From: Opisthocomus hoazin
Taxonomy: Eukaryota > Chordata > Aves > Opisthocomiformes > Opisthocomidae
Assembly: GCF_030867145.1 (NCBI RefSeq)
Contig: NC_134440.1
Span: 5,642,001-5,706,000 of the forward strand
Direction of reading: 5' to 3'
Length of the DNA stretch: 64,000 nt
The stretch's first letter is position 1, and each line of letters begins with the position of its first letter. Shown here piece after piece: positions 25,659-38,500 of the stretch. Under the pieces are notes generated by a model, which was given only the letters and a program-made list of their open reading frames with translations, had not been told where the DNA came from and did no database searches. The position numbers and the translations under genes were made by a program.

Positions 25659-28236
25659 CCCTATACACAGAGAGCAAGAGAGCTTTTACAAACCTGCTCA
25701 GACTCCCTAGATGTACAGAAGTCACAAACCATCAGGCGCTCACTGTAAAATTTCACTTCAGTAATTTTCAGAATCATGAAGTGCTTCAAGAGGAAAAGAA
25801 AGGGAAGACCCTGGCGTTTGCTGGCACTGCCAGAGAGGACTTGCAGGGACATCAATCTTCACTCTCATTAGCGCTGGAAAGAATGTCTAACTGCATTTAC
25901 GATGGAGAGCAGCATCTCACAAGTTACGGGTTGTTTCCTTGATAATAAATCTAACATCACGATCTAACACATCTTGGACGCTTTGCTTTGCTGAGCCGTG
26001 CTTAACAGGTATTTTCATGAGGCCAGACTTGGTTAATCCAAACAGAGGTGCCTCCGTTGATTTTCACTTGCTGCAGACAGGGCTGAAAGCAGATTTCAAC
26101 ATCTTAAACTGCTGTAAGAAAGGAGTAAATCAATAAAGGGTGGCAAACAGGGTATAAAGGAGAGGAGGATTAGCTCTGTAAACAGGGAAGCACATGTACA
26201 GAGCAAGAGCAAGCAGTCACTAACAGGGTGCTGAGCCTCCTCTTCTGCAGTGAAATGACTTCTCACGGGCAACAGAGCGAGGGATGCCGGAGCCAGGTCC
26301 GGGTAAGAGCTCGCGGGGGCATGTCAGCGCCCGTGCCACAGCGCGCTCCCGGGTCCTCGCTCCACAGATCCTCTCCACGCCAGAACGGGGCTGTTTCACA
26401 CGTTGCAGTGAGCTGCGCTGGGGCAGCTTTGCTTCCAGCCCTAGGGATAGCTGCTAGCGCACTATGCCCCTCAGCTCATTAAACATATGAAATTTCTGGC
26501 TGAAAAAAAATTAATAAAAATAGTCAGGCCTGTTTCTAACCTTGGGTGGCTTTGCTTTCTGCTTTTGCCATTCTCCTCTTAATGACTCCCAGAGCTGAGA
26601 TGCCAAGAGAAGGATTGATATTCGGACTCGCTCATTCGGGGATATTGGGCTGATTTTTTTATTGGAGTCAGGAGTAAAGATTTCTATTTATCCACGACCA
26701 GGGAAAGCATGTTCAGGCTGATAAATACCTGTCAGCAAAAACCATTAGCTGATTAACTACAAGGGGAAAATAAAAGACAAAAAAGCCCTGTCATTCCCAG
26801 TGGAACAGCTCAATGGCCTTTTCCTCCACGCAGGATTTCTAATAGATTTATTCGAGTGTTTTCTGCAGGTCTGCACACGTGCTGGTCTATTAAAGGGATG
26901 GATCATCAGAACTTACCTCATTCTCAGAAATCACAATTAAGTAGCTGCCCAGCACCAGCTTCTCCTTTCGGTTCTGCCTAGCACCAAGTGTGGGCTCACC
27001 TTCGCTGAAAATCCTGCATCAGGAGCCGTCAGCACCCTCTCCAGCATAGGTATGGTTAGGATAGGGAGACCTTATGGGCCAAACATCACATTAAGCCCCA
27101 GAAATCCTTGCTTCTAGCAGTAAGGAACATCACTCTTCCGTGCCTTAGTTTCCCCCTCTGTAAGATAAAAATTATGGCAACTCTGTCCACAGTAATCATT
27201 CAAGCCCCACGATGGAGGGTCCCCTTCAGCTGGTACCTGCTGGTGATGGAAGCCCTTACAACTGTGCTGTAGGTCTCACGAGTTTTAGTGCCAATCTCAA
27301 AGCCTCAGTTCCTAGAGTGATCATGCACCTCTAGGTAAATTTATACTCTTGGGGTCATAGAGAAAAACCTCAGAAACATCACCCCAAAAGGACTAGAACT
27401 AAAAAGCAATGAAAAAGGGATGCTCATTATTTCCTCTTTAACCTGCCTGATTTTCAGTACAACGCAGTGGTTTATGATAGATCAGGGACGGATGGAGGTT
27501 TATCACTTCGAAATAATTGGGGTCAGCAATACCACCGCGGGATACAACAGTTTCCTCTGTCTCTCCTCTCTACATAGTTGGCAGCAGTAAGAAACAGGAT
27601 TTACTGCAGCAGCAAAGGTTTATATCTAATCCTTTCTGTAATCTCTTACTCTAGGAAACTTCAGGATACTGCGGGTGGGAAGCAGGCTCAACCTTAATCT
27701 CAGGACTTGCACAAGAGCAACGGGTCACAGCAGGACTGATCCTCCATCGCTGTGCACCAGAGCTTGTGCGGGATGACGCCTGGACCTGGACTCTGTACAG
27801 GCACACAAGGCACAGAGCAGCAACGAGCACCAGGAAGGAGAGGGATCAATGCAGAGCTTGACTCAGCACCTCCTGCCTTCCCTCCCCTCTTCCCAGATGT
27901 GGCTGGAGAACCAGCATAGCCCCACCATGCCACGTTCAATGAAAAAAGCCAGGCGTGTCATAAAACAGAAAACTAATTGCCCCCAGATGTCTCGTTAAGG
28001 CCACAAGAAAATCCTTACAGGGTCAGGAAAGCACTTGTGGAAAGCACCAGGTCAGACTACAAAACCTTCCCTCAGGCTACAGACAAGCCTACGGCTTGGT
28101 GACACCTGAGCACAGAACCACAAACTCATGGTTCACGCAGGAGCAGCCTGCCAAGCTGGGCCAACCTCCCACCCAGCAAAGAAGCAGCTCCGCCTGCTTC
28201 CTAGCAGGAACATGCTTATTTTTACAGAGAAGGAGG
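25659..28236. other. Non-coding sequence with a long AT-rich island
   Basis: No gene is recognised. The section at about 26,480-26,960 is AT-rich and not repetitive. It holds TTAATAAAAAT, ATTAGCTGATTAAC and TCTAATAGATTTATT words and is the longest candidate conserved non-coding block in the window. The rest is ordinary mixed sequence. Confidence 0.4.
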
Positions 28237-28430
28237 ATCACAGAATGTTCGGGGTTGGAAGGGACCTCTGTGGGTCATCTAGTCCAACCCCCTGCCGAAG
28301 CAGGGTCACCCAGAGCAGGCTGCACAGCACCGCGTCCAGGCAGGGCTTGAATATCTCCAGAGAAGGAGACTCCACAGCCTCCCTGGGTAGCCTGTGCCAG
28401 TGCACAGACCTCAGGGTGTCTTGGGCTGCC
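28237..28430 (-). mobile_element. CR1 LINE 3' end
   Basis: This is the reverse complement of a CR1 3' terminus, opening with ATCACAGAATG and GGTTGGAAGGGACCTC and continuing through the GCCGAAGCAGGGTCACC and GAGAAGGAGACTCCACAGCC blocks. Similarity stops near CCAGTGCACAGACCTCAGG. It matches the copies at 15,928 and 48,671 closely, so the three belong to one subfamily. Confidence 0.93.
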
Positions 28431-31400
28431 CCTGCTGCTGTTGGCATTGCGAAAGCAGGGCAGATACTACAGCAGGAGAGGTACCAGACCACCCTCTGAC
28501 TGCTGGCGTCTTGCTAACAGTTAACCAAGCCTGTACGCCCAATCTCTGCTAAAGCTGCTGTCACCAAAGCCAGGCTTCTTGATTTCCCCTGTCCCCATGA
28601 TACCAAGCAGGTTTCACTTTCACCCAATTAGTCCTGCTAAACGAGAGGCCACTGCGCACCCTGCAGCGGTCATTATCCCATGGGACAACCGCCTCATGTC
28701 CTGCCCGGGCGGCAGGAAGCCTTGGGGTGACCGAGGTAACATTACTTACGGAGGCTGCTCCATCTGCAACTCGTCCTGCGCCAGAACAGCAGCGGGGAGA
28801 TAAGGAGTCTCAAAAGTCTCATGGAAAACTCTGACAAGCAGTCTATTTTGAGCTGGCCTCGCTCACTTTTCCTGCCGGCCGCTGTCCATGCTCCTTGTGC
28901 ACAGGCACGGGACGAGCCAGACCTCGCGTCTCTGGAGGACAGGACAGGGAAGCGAGCTGTCTCCTTCGACGGGAGGTGAGCGAAGGCAGCAGCAGTGGGC
29001 TCTGACGAGCGTGAGAACATTTCCACCAAGGAAAAGCATCCAGAGCTGGTGAGCGGCCGTGTGCCGCCGGCTTTGCAGCCTTCACCCACACCGCAGGCTG
29101 CTTGGAGTCCCAGGTTCCCACCGGACTGCCCTGACCCAACGGGCAGGACTTCGAGTGACACCGTGTCCTGGTCTCCATCCGTAGAATTACTTCAGTTCAG
29201 ATGCTGTTGCCTGGGGAAGTGGAGGGGGACCCAAGTCCCAGCCAGGAAAACTGTAGCATTTGAGAAATCTGAACTCTGGCCGTACCCCTCCTGGAGAGGA
29301 GAAAATGGGCCTGAGCTCGCTCTGCCCATGCTCCACCTTCGTGGCAGAGATGCTCTCTCCTCCAGAGCCCACCTAGAGCAAGAGCAGAGCGGTTCTCTCA
29401 CTGCTCAGGTCCCACCGCAGTGCCCTGACCAAAGAGGGCTCCACTGGAGCGAGCCACCCCCTCGGCTTCCCCCCCGGCCCCCGCTTCGCCGTTTGCACGC
29501 TCGGTGCTCCCTGCCCTTCGGCTGGCCTTGCTTCTGCTCCGCCACGTTGGCTTGGCACATGCTGCAGCCCTGCTCCGGTACGGCTCCGAGAGGTAACCAT
29601 ACAGCTCTCCTACCTCTCCACTCCCCGACTTGAGGATATGGACCTGTCTCCCTGACATCAGGCTCCGCGATTCGCTCTGACTCAGTCTCAGATCAAAGCA
29701 CCCCAAATCCTTGCCCCACTTATCTTCTGCTCACTGTACACTCGCTCTCCAATTGCTTCAGTCGCCACTGGCACACAAACACTGGCTTCACTTTGCTTGT
29801 TCGGACACAAAATGTGGCTTGAAGATTCAGTTCACTAAAAAAAAAGAAAAAAAACCCAATCCAGAAGCTTTTAGAGGGGAACAGAGCCGGGACGCAGCCA
29901 ACGCTCATTCCTCACCACACCCTTGCAAAGATGGGAACCGGGGCATTTGTCCTTTAGAGCAGACCGGCCTGTTTTGGGAAGGGACCAAGGGAAACCATGA
30001 CAAAAGCTGATATGGAAAAGTGGACACGAAGCAAGTTGATGACATTTACTTGGTGCCACGGAGATAAGCCCAGTTACCAGCAAGTGCCAGCCAGCACCGA
30101 CTCAGCACTTCTGAAGCAGGTGGGGATGTTCTGAGCACCGGCTGAGCAGGGGGATGCCCGCACCGTCCACCCAGCCCACACCAGGTACGTCCTGGGAGTA
30201 GTGCAGATGAGAGAGATCTTCAAGGCTGCTCCTAGCTTGGGAGGCTCATGAGAGAGGCAAAGACGTCTGCTGGTGACTCTAGAGCAAGCAATTTTTAAGG
30301 GATGAGAAAGAGGAGGACTTTGTGACTGGGCTGCTGCAGCGTCTGGGAACCGGGTTCCTGGGATATGGGAACTATGCAGCAGAGAGCTGGGAACAAGGAC
30401 TGTGATTCATCCTGGATACTTTGGAAGCAGAAAAAGGGCACAGGGAGCCAAGGCGGTTAAGTAGGGATGTGAGAAGGAGAATAAGCAATGGGCCCAAGGC
30501 TTTACGAACTATAAACACTGTGATGGGGGAGCTCTGTATTCAAAATAAGCAAAGGCAAATTAAAGAAGGGAATCAGGGGAAGGGAAAGAGCAGGGAGGAG
30601 AAAGAGACTGAGGAGAGATCTGTGACCAATGCCAGGTGAAGAGAAAGTTCTTCCCAGGTTCTTGCTGGAGATGCACAGGAAGCAGAAGCCTGAGAACGGT
30701 ATGTGAAGAAATGAGTGAGGAACTGCAGAGCTGGTGTCAAAAAGAGAGGTCCCCAGGAGAGTCCTGGGATGTTTTGCAGAGTTTCCAAGCAGAAGTGAAA
30801 GAACTGGTTTCAAGGAAGACAGGGACAAGGGCTATGCCCCAGGAGCCAATTTGAGAAGCTGGGTCTTGACTCTTGGCTGGGCTTGCATCAAAGCTCAGCT
30901 GAAACGTGGCATTGTCACATGAAATTACTCAGCGTCCACATCCACTACAAAGCCCTCACCATGCTGATCCCAGCAGGCATGGAGGAAGGACAGAAATCCT
31001 TTTCCCACCTTCCTGCCGACAAGGAGCCTCATGAACCCAGGCAAAGCCAGAGAGCAGTCCTGCAGGGAAAGACCCTACAGTCCTCTCCTGCTTGTACAGG
31101 ACAAGCCAGTTTCTGTGTCAGTGGCTGTGCTAGAACCAGGGTCCTGAAGCAAAATTCCAAAAACCATAGCATGTGCTGATGGGTGGCTCTGTGCTTAGCA
31201 GGCAGATTTGCTCCTTGCCTCCATTTGAACAGGAGGACAATAAGGCTGCCCACAAACCCCACCATAAGAACATACTCCCCTTCAGCCTAGGAGATAAGAA
31301 GAAATAAGGATGCATCAGGAGGCACCAGCCCGCCCAGCATTCAGGACGAAGGTCACTCCCATGGTATTACTCCAGGTGCACAGAAACCCGCTACCACTAG

Positions 31401-32499
31401 ACCTGTTTTCCACTCCTTTGGCAACCTCAGGTGTGTTAGATGGCTTGGAGAAGTTTCCAAACTCTGCATCCTTATCCCCATACCAAACAGCAGTAGGCCA
31501 TTTGCCTCTCTTTCCTCCAGGTCCCAGCTCCATCCAGATCCCTCTACAGACAGTGACTAATGTCCCACATACCACAGTTCACCTCTGGGGGAAGAAGAGC
31601 ACAAATAAAATAAGTGGCTTCTTTAGATGCGGGAGGCACCAGCAATGCTTCCCAGTGCTGTGAAGCCTGGGAAAGTTCCATCCAGCCAAGATACTAATCA
31701 GCACTACAGCAAACCGCTGAGTCAGGAAAACAGAAGCACAGGATTGATTCGCAGGAAGCAAAGTGCTGGATGCCTTCACATGTGCTCCACTTTCACCCAG
31801 CCCAACAGGTTTCGTGACTGCTGTGGTGCATTCCTCTGGGGTCCCCGAGCCCCGGCACTGTCCCATGGCAGCCTGGTTCCCCAGGCCTCGGGTCCATTCA
31901 ATTAGCCAGCCCTGCCAGCTCTCCACAAGTCTTCATGATGGACCTGTATTGATTTGCCCCAGCTCTTTGGTTTCTATCTCCATTTATCAGGCCTTCACAT
32001 TCTTTTAATCCCATCTCAGCCCTCCCCAAAGTAATGAGATAAGAGGCAGGCTGGAAAGGCTGATAAAAGGGAACTGAACAAATCCATTAATGCGGTTTCT
32101 GTGCCAGGAATTACAAACCCCAGCCCTTGCTAATTATGCTTGCCAGCCAGAGTTCCAAGACAGCAAAGCCAAAGAAGAAAGTCAGGCTCACTAATAACTT
32201 CTCCTGAGAAAAAAGCAACACCTGGAGGACCAGGACTCTTTGGTTCTTATGCCACATGTGGCATTGACTTCTTGTTTGGGCACAGAGGTAGGGCAAAGCA
32301 GGGTGCTCAAACCTGAGCAGCTACAACATCGATTCCACAGCAGCCTAAACTGGTGCAACTGCTGACTGCCCCAGCCCTGCCCTCTCGGCTGGTCCTCCAC
32401 CCTGGCCCACACACTCATCACAACCTGTGCCAAACCATTTCAGGAAGCCAAACCTGCAAAACACAATTCACTTTGGCTTCCGTGCAGTTCAGCAAAAAC
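28431..32499. other. Non-coding sequence with no recognised gene
   Basis: A GC-rich patch at about 28,640-29,640 contains a 212-codon + strand frame (28,995-29,633), but it has no domain, low-complexity Pro/Arg content and long competing minus-strand frames, so I do not call it. At about 30,420-30,640 the + strand is purine-rich. Nothing else stands out. Confidence 0.45.
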
Positions 32500-32505
32500 T
32501 TTATT
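32500..32505 (-). terminator. Isolated poly(A) signal on the minus strand
   Basis: Read on the minus strand, an AATAAA sits in the context CTGAATAAAGTTTTTGCTG, a typical mRNA 3' end arrangement. It could end an uncharacterised minus-strand transcript coming from the direction of the DUS3L promoter. I found no convincing exon of such a transcript, so the signal may be fortuitous. Confidence 0.25.
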
Positions 32506-35500
32506 CAGAAAGGGTGTACTTGGCAGAGCCTGTGTGGACCTGCTTGGTGATAACACGGTTTGTGCGTTAGGGTACAAGCCTCGGCCAGGAGGCAATGATG
32601 ATGAACAAGAGCCGAAAGACACAGGATCCGAAGCACACGTGGAAAACGTGCAGACAGACAAATAGTACCAGGCTACTGCACACCCAGGCATGAGGGGACA
32701 ACTGTCACCCTGAAAGCTGTTTCAGTCTCTAATGTAGAAAACCAAACCCCAAATCACAGGACAAGTCAAATTCAGGACATTTTATCAAGGTACTAAATCA
32801 GAGAGCGGAGGACAACTTACCAGGTCAACTGGAACGTGTTTTAATTGCAACCTTTGGAAAAAAAAAAATTCCTTTTATGCAAGGAGATTAACGAACATTT
32901 TGAAAGAAACAGTTGCTTTAGTCTAACCCCTCCCCTCCACATTTTCCTTGTTATGTGGCCTAATGGATGCATCAACAATGTAAAAACCAACAAAAACTAA
33001 TAAAATCAAGACACTCCTCCAACCAACACCGTCTCTGGAACAGCTTCAGATTTTATTTTAAATTATATCTTCTAAAAGCCAAATCCTTTCTCAGAAAAAA
33101 TAAACCACAGCCACTTCAGGGAAAAACACTAAGATTTGCCCAGGATCCCCCAGTTTATGGGAGGCAGGAATTCAGGTCACTGGTCAGATACCACGGAGCA
33201 CACTGGCGCAGAAGAGCACAAAGCATCAGTGAGTACCTGATTTCGTCCTGGCCCCTAAGGTTTTCATCACTTGGGGCTTTTCTCCTTTATGAAGAGATAT
33301 TTGGGCTCCTGATGTTTGCTGGTCCAGCAACTGGGATTCTGCAACCCACCCTGGAGCCAGCCCCAGCACCACAGAAGAGGCTGTTGGTTCTTCTCTTTCC
33401 TGGAAGCGATGCCTGTTGACAAGGCGCTCCATCTTCCCCACAGGTCCCACTCCAGCAGTCCAAGCGCTCGTTAGGAAATAGACCTAATTATGTTTGATGG
33501 ATGGCTGCTGGGGACTATTACTCACGTCTGTGCAGCAGACAGCCTGTAACGCATACTTCACAGAAGAATGCAACTGCAAATGCTGCAACTGCACAGCATG
33601 TACCCGGCCTGACTCCACAGATCCAGAACCTCTGCTGTTCCCAAGGCTTCAAATCCTGAGCAAAAGGCCACGGAGTGGAGAAGGCAAATGGCAAATTGGT
33701 GTCCTGACACCCCAAATGGAGACCAGAGCCTTGCTGCGGCAGGAACTGCAGGGCCACTAAGACATTGGTGGAGGCCACCTAGGCTCTGGAGCACAAGCGA
33801 ATTAGATAAACACAGGAGCCAAAAGAACATAGAAGGCTGCAGCACAGAGGAAGGGAAAGCAGGTCTTTGAATAAAACCCAGGACACCTAATTGCTGTTCC
33901 ACTCCAAATACTTAAAAAGCCTCTGTGGGTCCTTCCCACCTGATGGAGAACCTCACGCCTGTGCTCCCCCCTTGGTGTAACTGCCTGCGACGCTGCCAGG
34001 TGACCAAGGCTGGGCACTGTCAGGGCTAACAATCCTTGTCTGGCAGAAGATTTCATTTTCTTCCAAACCTGTCCAGTTCACCAGGTAGCCTCCAAACGCT
34101 TAATATTGTCTTGGGGACATCGGCAGTGGCCTCGGGGCAAAAATAGGAGGTTTAAATGGGAGCTGTTGCAGAATGTGATATTCGTGGGCTCGGCTGGTTT
34201 TTGATCCCATTGATAGTCCTCTCTGGACTAGCCCTTGCTTTAAGGTGATTTGTTGGCTGAAAAATCTTTGGGCTCACAAAGGCATACATGACAGGAAATC
34301 GCAAAACTGAGCCCAAAATTTTAAGTCCACTGAACATTAACTATTCCCCCTCTCAAAGAAAGAAGAGGGTCTCCCAATTAGTGTCTTTTTCTACAATCTC
34401 CATCCTACCTTCTCTGATGCTGGGAGAGAATATCCCATGCAGGAAGATATTCAGACATCCAAGCTCCTGCTCAGGCAATGTAGTCGGCAATGTAGTCTTT
34501 GCACATGGGCACAAAGGCTGCAAAATAGTGGAAGAAAGCAATAGAGAAAACACAGAAAACAGGATAAAACCCTAGGCCTCTCAATTCCTATTCAGTATTC
34601 AAGCTGAAACCAAACAATTCTCTAAGCTGTTTGTACATGTATCCACCTCAATGATTTGGAGATCACCTAGCAGGAGAAATTAGGGCTTTTTATATTACAG
34701 CAGAGAAAGGTACAGGAAAACACACGAGGATAATTTAGTTTCAGTTCTGCTGGCTGCAGGCAGATTAGCTCAGACCCCAGAAAACAACATGCTCAAGCAA
34801 CACCTGCGAAGGAACTATTCCTGTCCTGGGAAAGGGGGGGGAATAAATCGGACCAGCCAGATCAGTTCCTCAAACTGGTTTTCTGCAACGACACAAATGA
34901 TTGCAACAGTGCAAAGGAGAGAACAGTACGGGGCAGTGGAGGCAGCTCACGGGAATGTATGTTCAGGGAAAGTAATGCTTTTAACCATACTAGAGAGGAG
35001 GGAGGGTGTGCGAAGCATTCCTGACCCAGATTGCAGTCAGAAAGCTCACCTTCTGCTGTAGCTCTCCACAGCAGGTCACCTGGGAGCCAGACCCTGCAGG
35101 CAAACCAGGAGGACCCAGCTCCTCCCTGCCAGAAGCGCTTCTCTCTCACCCTTTGCCTTGCAGCAGGTGCCACGACTCCTGCTGAACACCGTCCGACTTA
35201 ACCACCCATCAGCACGTATCGGGCCTTACCGCATCTTAATCCTGTCATCCCACCCTTCACAGGGGAAATGGGATGAAGCTGCAGCAAAGCCTGCGGAGTG
35301 AGATAAAGGCGCCTTCTGCAACCCATCCCCACGGCAAGGCTGCACGCCGGTGTGGCCCCAGCAGGCCGAAGCACACAAAGCTGCTCGGTGCAGCCGGAGG
35401 GTGATGCCCACTCCAGCCGGGACCTGTCAGGGCACCCTGCCCTGGGCCATAGCACCCTCAGCACCCACTGTTCGTGGGCTCTCGCAGGCTCATAACCCCC

Positions 35501-38500
35501 TCTCGTGGTAAACACGCAGCCCGCTGCTCCCTGACCCCACACAGCAAAGTTTTGCAGCCCTGGATCCCGCTCCGGATTTCCAGAACCCTTTAGAGGCTCT
35601 GCCGATGAAGCACATGAATATTGATGATTTGCAGAGATGCAGCAGAAAAGCAGCTGCAGGGAGACAGCCTCTCTGGAGCCAAGTTCAGCAAACGCTGCCT
35701 GGTGCGGCACACCTCCTGGGGCTGGAGAAAGGAGGGGGAAACACGGAGCAGCTGTGGGGAGAAACGGATCGAGCTTTTCAATAGTGCTTAGCGGACGATG
35801 ATCCTACCTTTAAGCAGGAAAGGGCACCCCACTCCTTAAAGCTTTGAAAAAAGCTTCACCTGTTCTTAAAACTGCATGACTCGACAGAACAGCAGGTTTG
35901 CAGCTGGACAGACTTGCACTGCTTGAGTGCCTGCGTTAGCAATCCTGCCTTGTAGGTCAAAACCAGCAGGAACAGGCTCTGGCTACCTATCCCCGACTCA
36001 CTTCAGGTTGACTTTCCGGGATTTATTTAAAGCAAGGTTATATTCTTAGTGTTTCCATACAGCCGTTTCCACTTTTTAACTTTGAACCTGTCCTCTGCTT
36101 TGCTGAGCAGGGGCTGTCCTGGGAGTTGAAGCAGCCCTTATGGACTGATGTCCTCCTCACACAACAACCACAGCTCCTTCCTGTACCCCTTATAGCCCTG
36201 GTGCTGCAGTAATGCCAGATCCCACACATGCACACACCCTTCCAACACACCCACTCCCCCCAGGCATCCCCTGCTCTTCCCCGCAGTGCCCCCCATCACC
36301 CTACACCTGCACGGTAAGGTGGGGAGCAGGAACTGGAGTAGGCTGCAGCTGGCTTTGGAGCTGTACGTGCCCACTGGCCACGGAGCTCCCACTCCGTCAG
36401 CTGGCCAACCACCCGAGCCCACCCTTAGAGAGGGCACAAATTTGGGTACTCAACCATGCCACCCACCTCTAGGAAACTTGCAGCAATTCAGTGCTTTTGA
36501 GACATCTCCCCTCTGCCAAACACTGCTGAAATTAGCCAAGGGATTCAACTGTCATTAGCAGGGGAAAGGAGCACACATACTAATATACACAGATGCAATC
36601 TTGTGTCAGTAGCCTAGAAAGCAAGTGGGTCAGTGCCTGCTGAGAAGGGACACGGGGGCAGAGGGGGAGAAGCGAACAGGCAGGAAGTTTTCCAGTTCAG
36701 GAAGGGGAGTGTCAGTGCTCATTGCAAACATTGCAATCTCCTCACTTCCCTACCAGTACAGTGAGTTCTGGTAGTGCAGCTCACGTTCAGGCTCCAAGAT
36801 CCCAGCCAAAGCCCATTTGCTTTCTTCTGGGCTTTTCACATGTCAGGGATTGCCAAGGTCTACTCGGAAGAAGCTAATGGCTGCTCTCAGCACTGCTGTT
36901 CCTTCACCCTCCAACAGCACGAGCAGAGCTGCCAGCAGCTGTTCGAGTGCAGCAAAAAGCCAGAAGGGATGGTTTGTCCTGTATAAACACCCTAAAGCTC
37001 ACATATGATACTTATTAAGATTGCTAAACCAAAGCTGGTTCACTCTCCCTTGTGCTGTGGGAAGAAAGAGTGAAGTGACATCTTTCCATCTCCAAAGCAA
37101 TAACATTTTCTGGGGACATTACTGCCTGTTTCTTTGCCTCTTTTCCCGCTCATTTGCATGGGACTATGTCCACAGTATAGGGGTGGCTGCCTCTTTCACG
37201 AAAGGGCTGAACTAGCCTTGAAGTTACAGTGACACTGGCCAAGTACGTGCTCTGCAGTTGAGCTGAACGCAAGCAACCAGTGCAGGAATGCTGCAGTCAC
37301 CGTGCCAGCATGATCCCCCCAAGGCACCTCTGAGCAGCCTGGAGTGGCACCGCTACACAGAGGACAGAAATGAAACCATCTGGCTACAAATCCCTTATGA
37401 CAAAGTGGACACCCCCCTCAGCTGGGCAAGGTCCTTGACACACACAGGAGTATCTCTCACTCAAGGCAGGCAAGGGCAACTGCCTCCAATACTCTTTTTT
37501 TTTTTTTTTTTCTAAGGCATACGGTCAGTCTTCCAGAACAAACACATGAAGAAAAACTGACACACCATCATACCAAGAGACAGGGCAAAACTGGGGATGG
37601 TTCTAATTTCACAAAACCTCATCAGCTGCTGCAGCATAGGCTGCTCCAAGTTTAGATGACATTGCATCAGTCCTCTCTACCTTCTAGTCAGGAGAAGGAA
37701 GAAAAAAATACATCTACGCTAGTCTGCAAAAAAGCAGACACTAGGAAGGACTTTGGAGAAAACTAGCACTGAGATTTTATTTTTCCAAAACTAAATGCAA
37801 TTGCCGGTTTTTTTCTTGTAAATCCATATTGCCAGCAGGATGCTGAAGAGGACTGAGTGAGTGAAGAAAATGGCATGAGTGACCCACCCTGCTTATCTTT
37901 GGCAGTATCTGCTTGTCCCCAAGCTACAGGCTCAACAGCCAACTCACAAGTTGAAGGGATCAGGAGAGAGGCAATTCAAAGCAGCCCCTTCACTCAGGTG
38001 CCTCAGGAAAACCAGTGAACAAAAGGATTCTAAGAAACAACTGGCTCCAAAACTCAACACAAGGGAGCTCTGAAAAGCACTGTGCTTTTAGACCATGCTG
38101 AAGAGCTCTGCTCCTGAGGCTGAGCAGTGCATAAGCACCAGGAGCGGAACAGGGCTCTACCACCTCTCCACTAGCCCTGGAGCAACATCCATCCTTGAGC
38201 AGGACAGTTCCCTGGGTCATTGCATGGAGTGAACCATCATGGACACAAGGTAAAGTCCAAAACTAACAGAAGAATGTCCTTCAGCCTTCTAAGCCTAGTA
38301 CCCATGGCTGAAAGCAGCCATGTGTCAGTCACAGGCCACGCTATCACGACTAACAAGCTAAACAAAGCCATCTGTAACCCTAAAAATCAACAGATGTTGT
38401 TCCTCTGACTCATCCAGGCAAAGCAGGCACGAGGACAAACACAGGGAAGAGCAAAGATCCCAGCTTGTTCGCCATTCCTCAGTTTGCAAGCTCCCCAGCT

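Noticed and set aside
28995..29633. 212-codon + strand frame in the left flank
   Set aside because: No domain, low-complexity composition, long competing minus-strand frames and no splice context.
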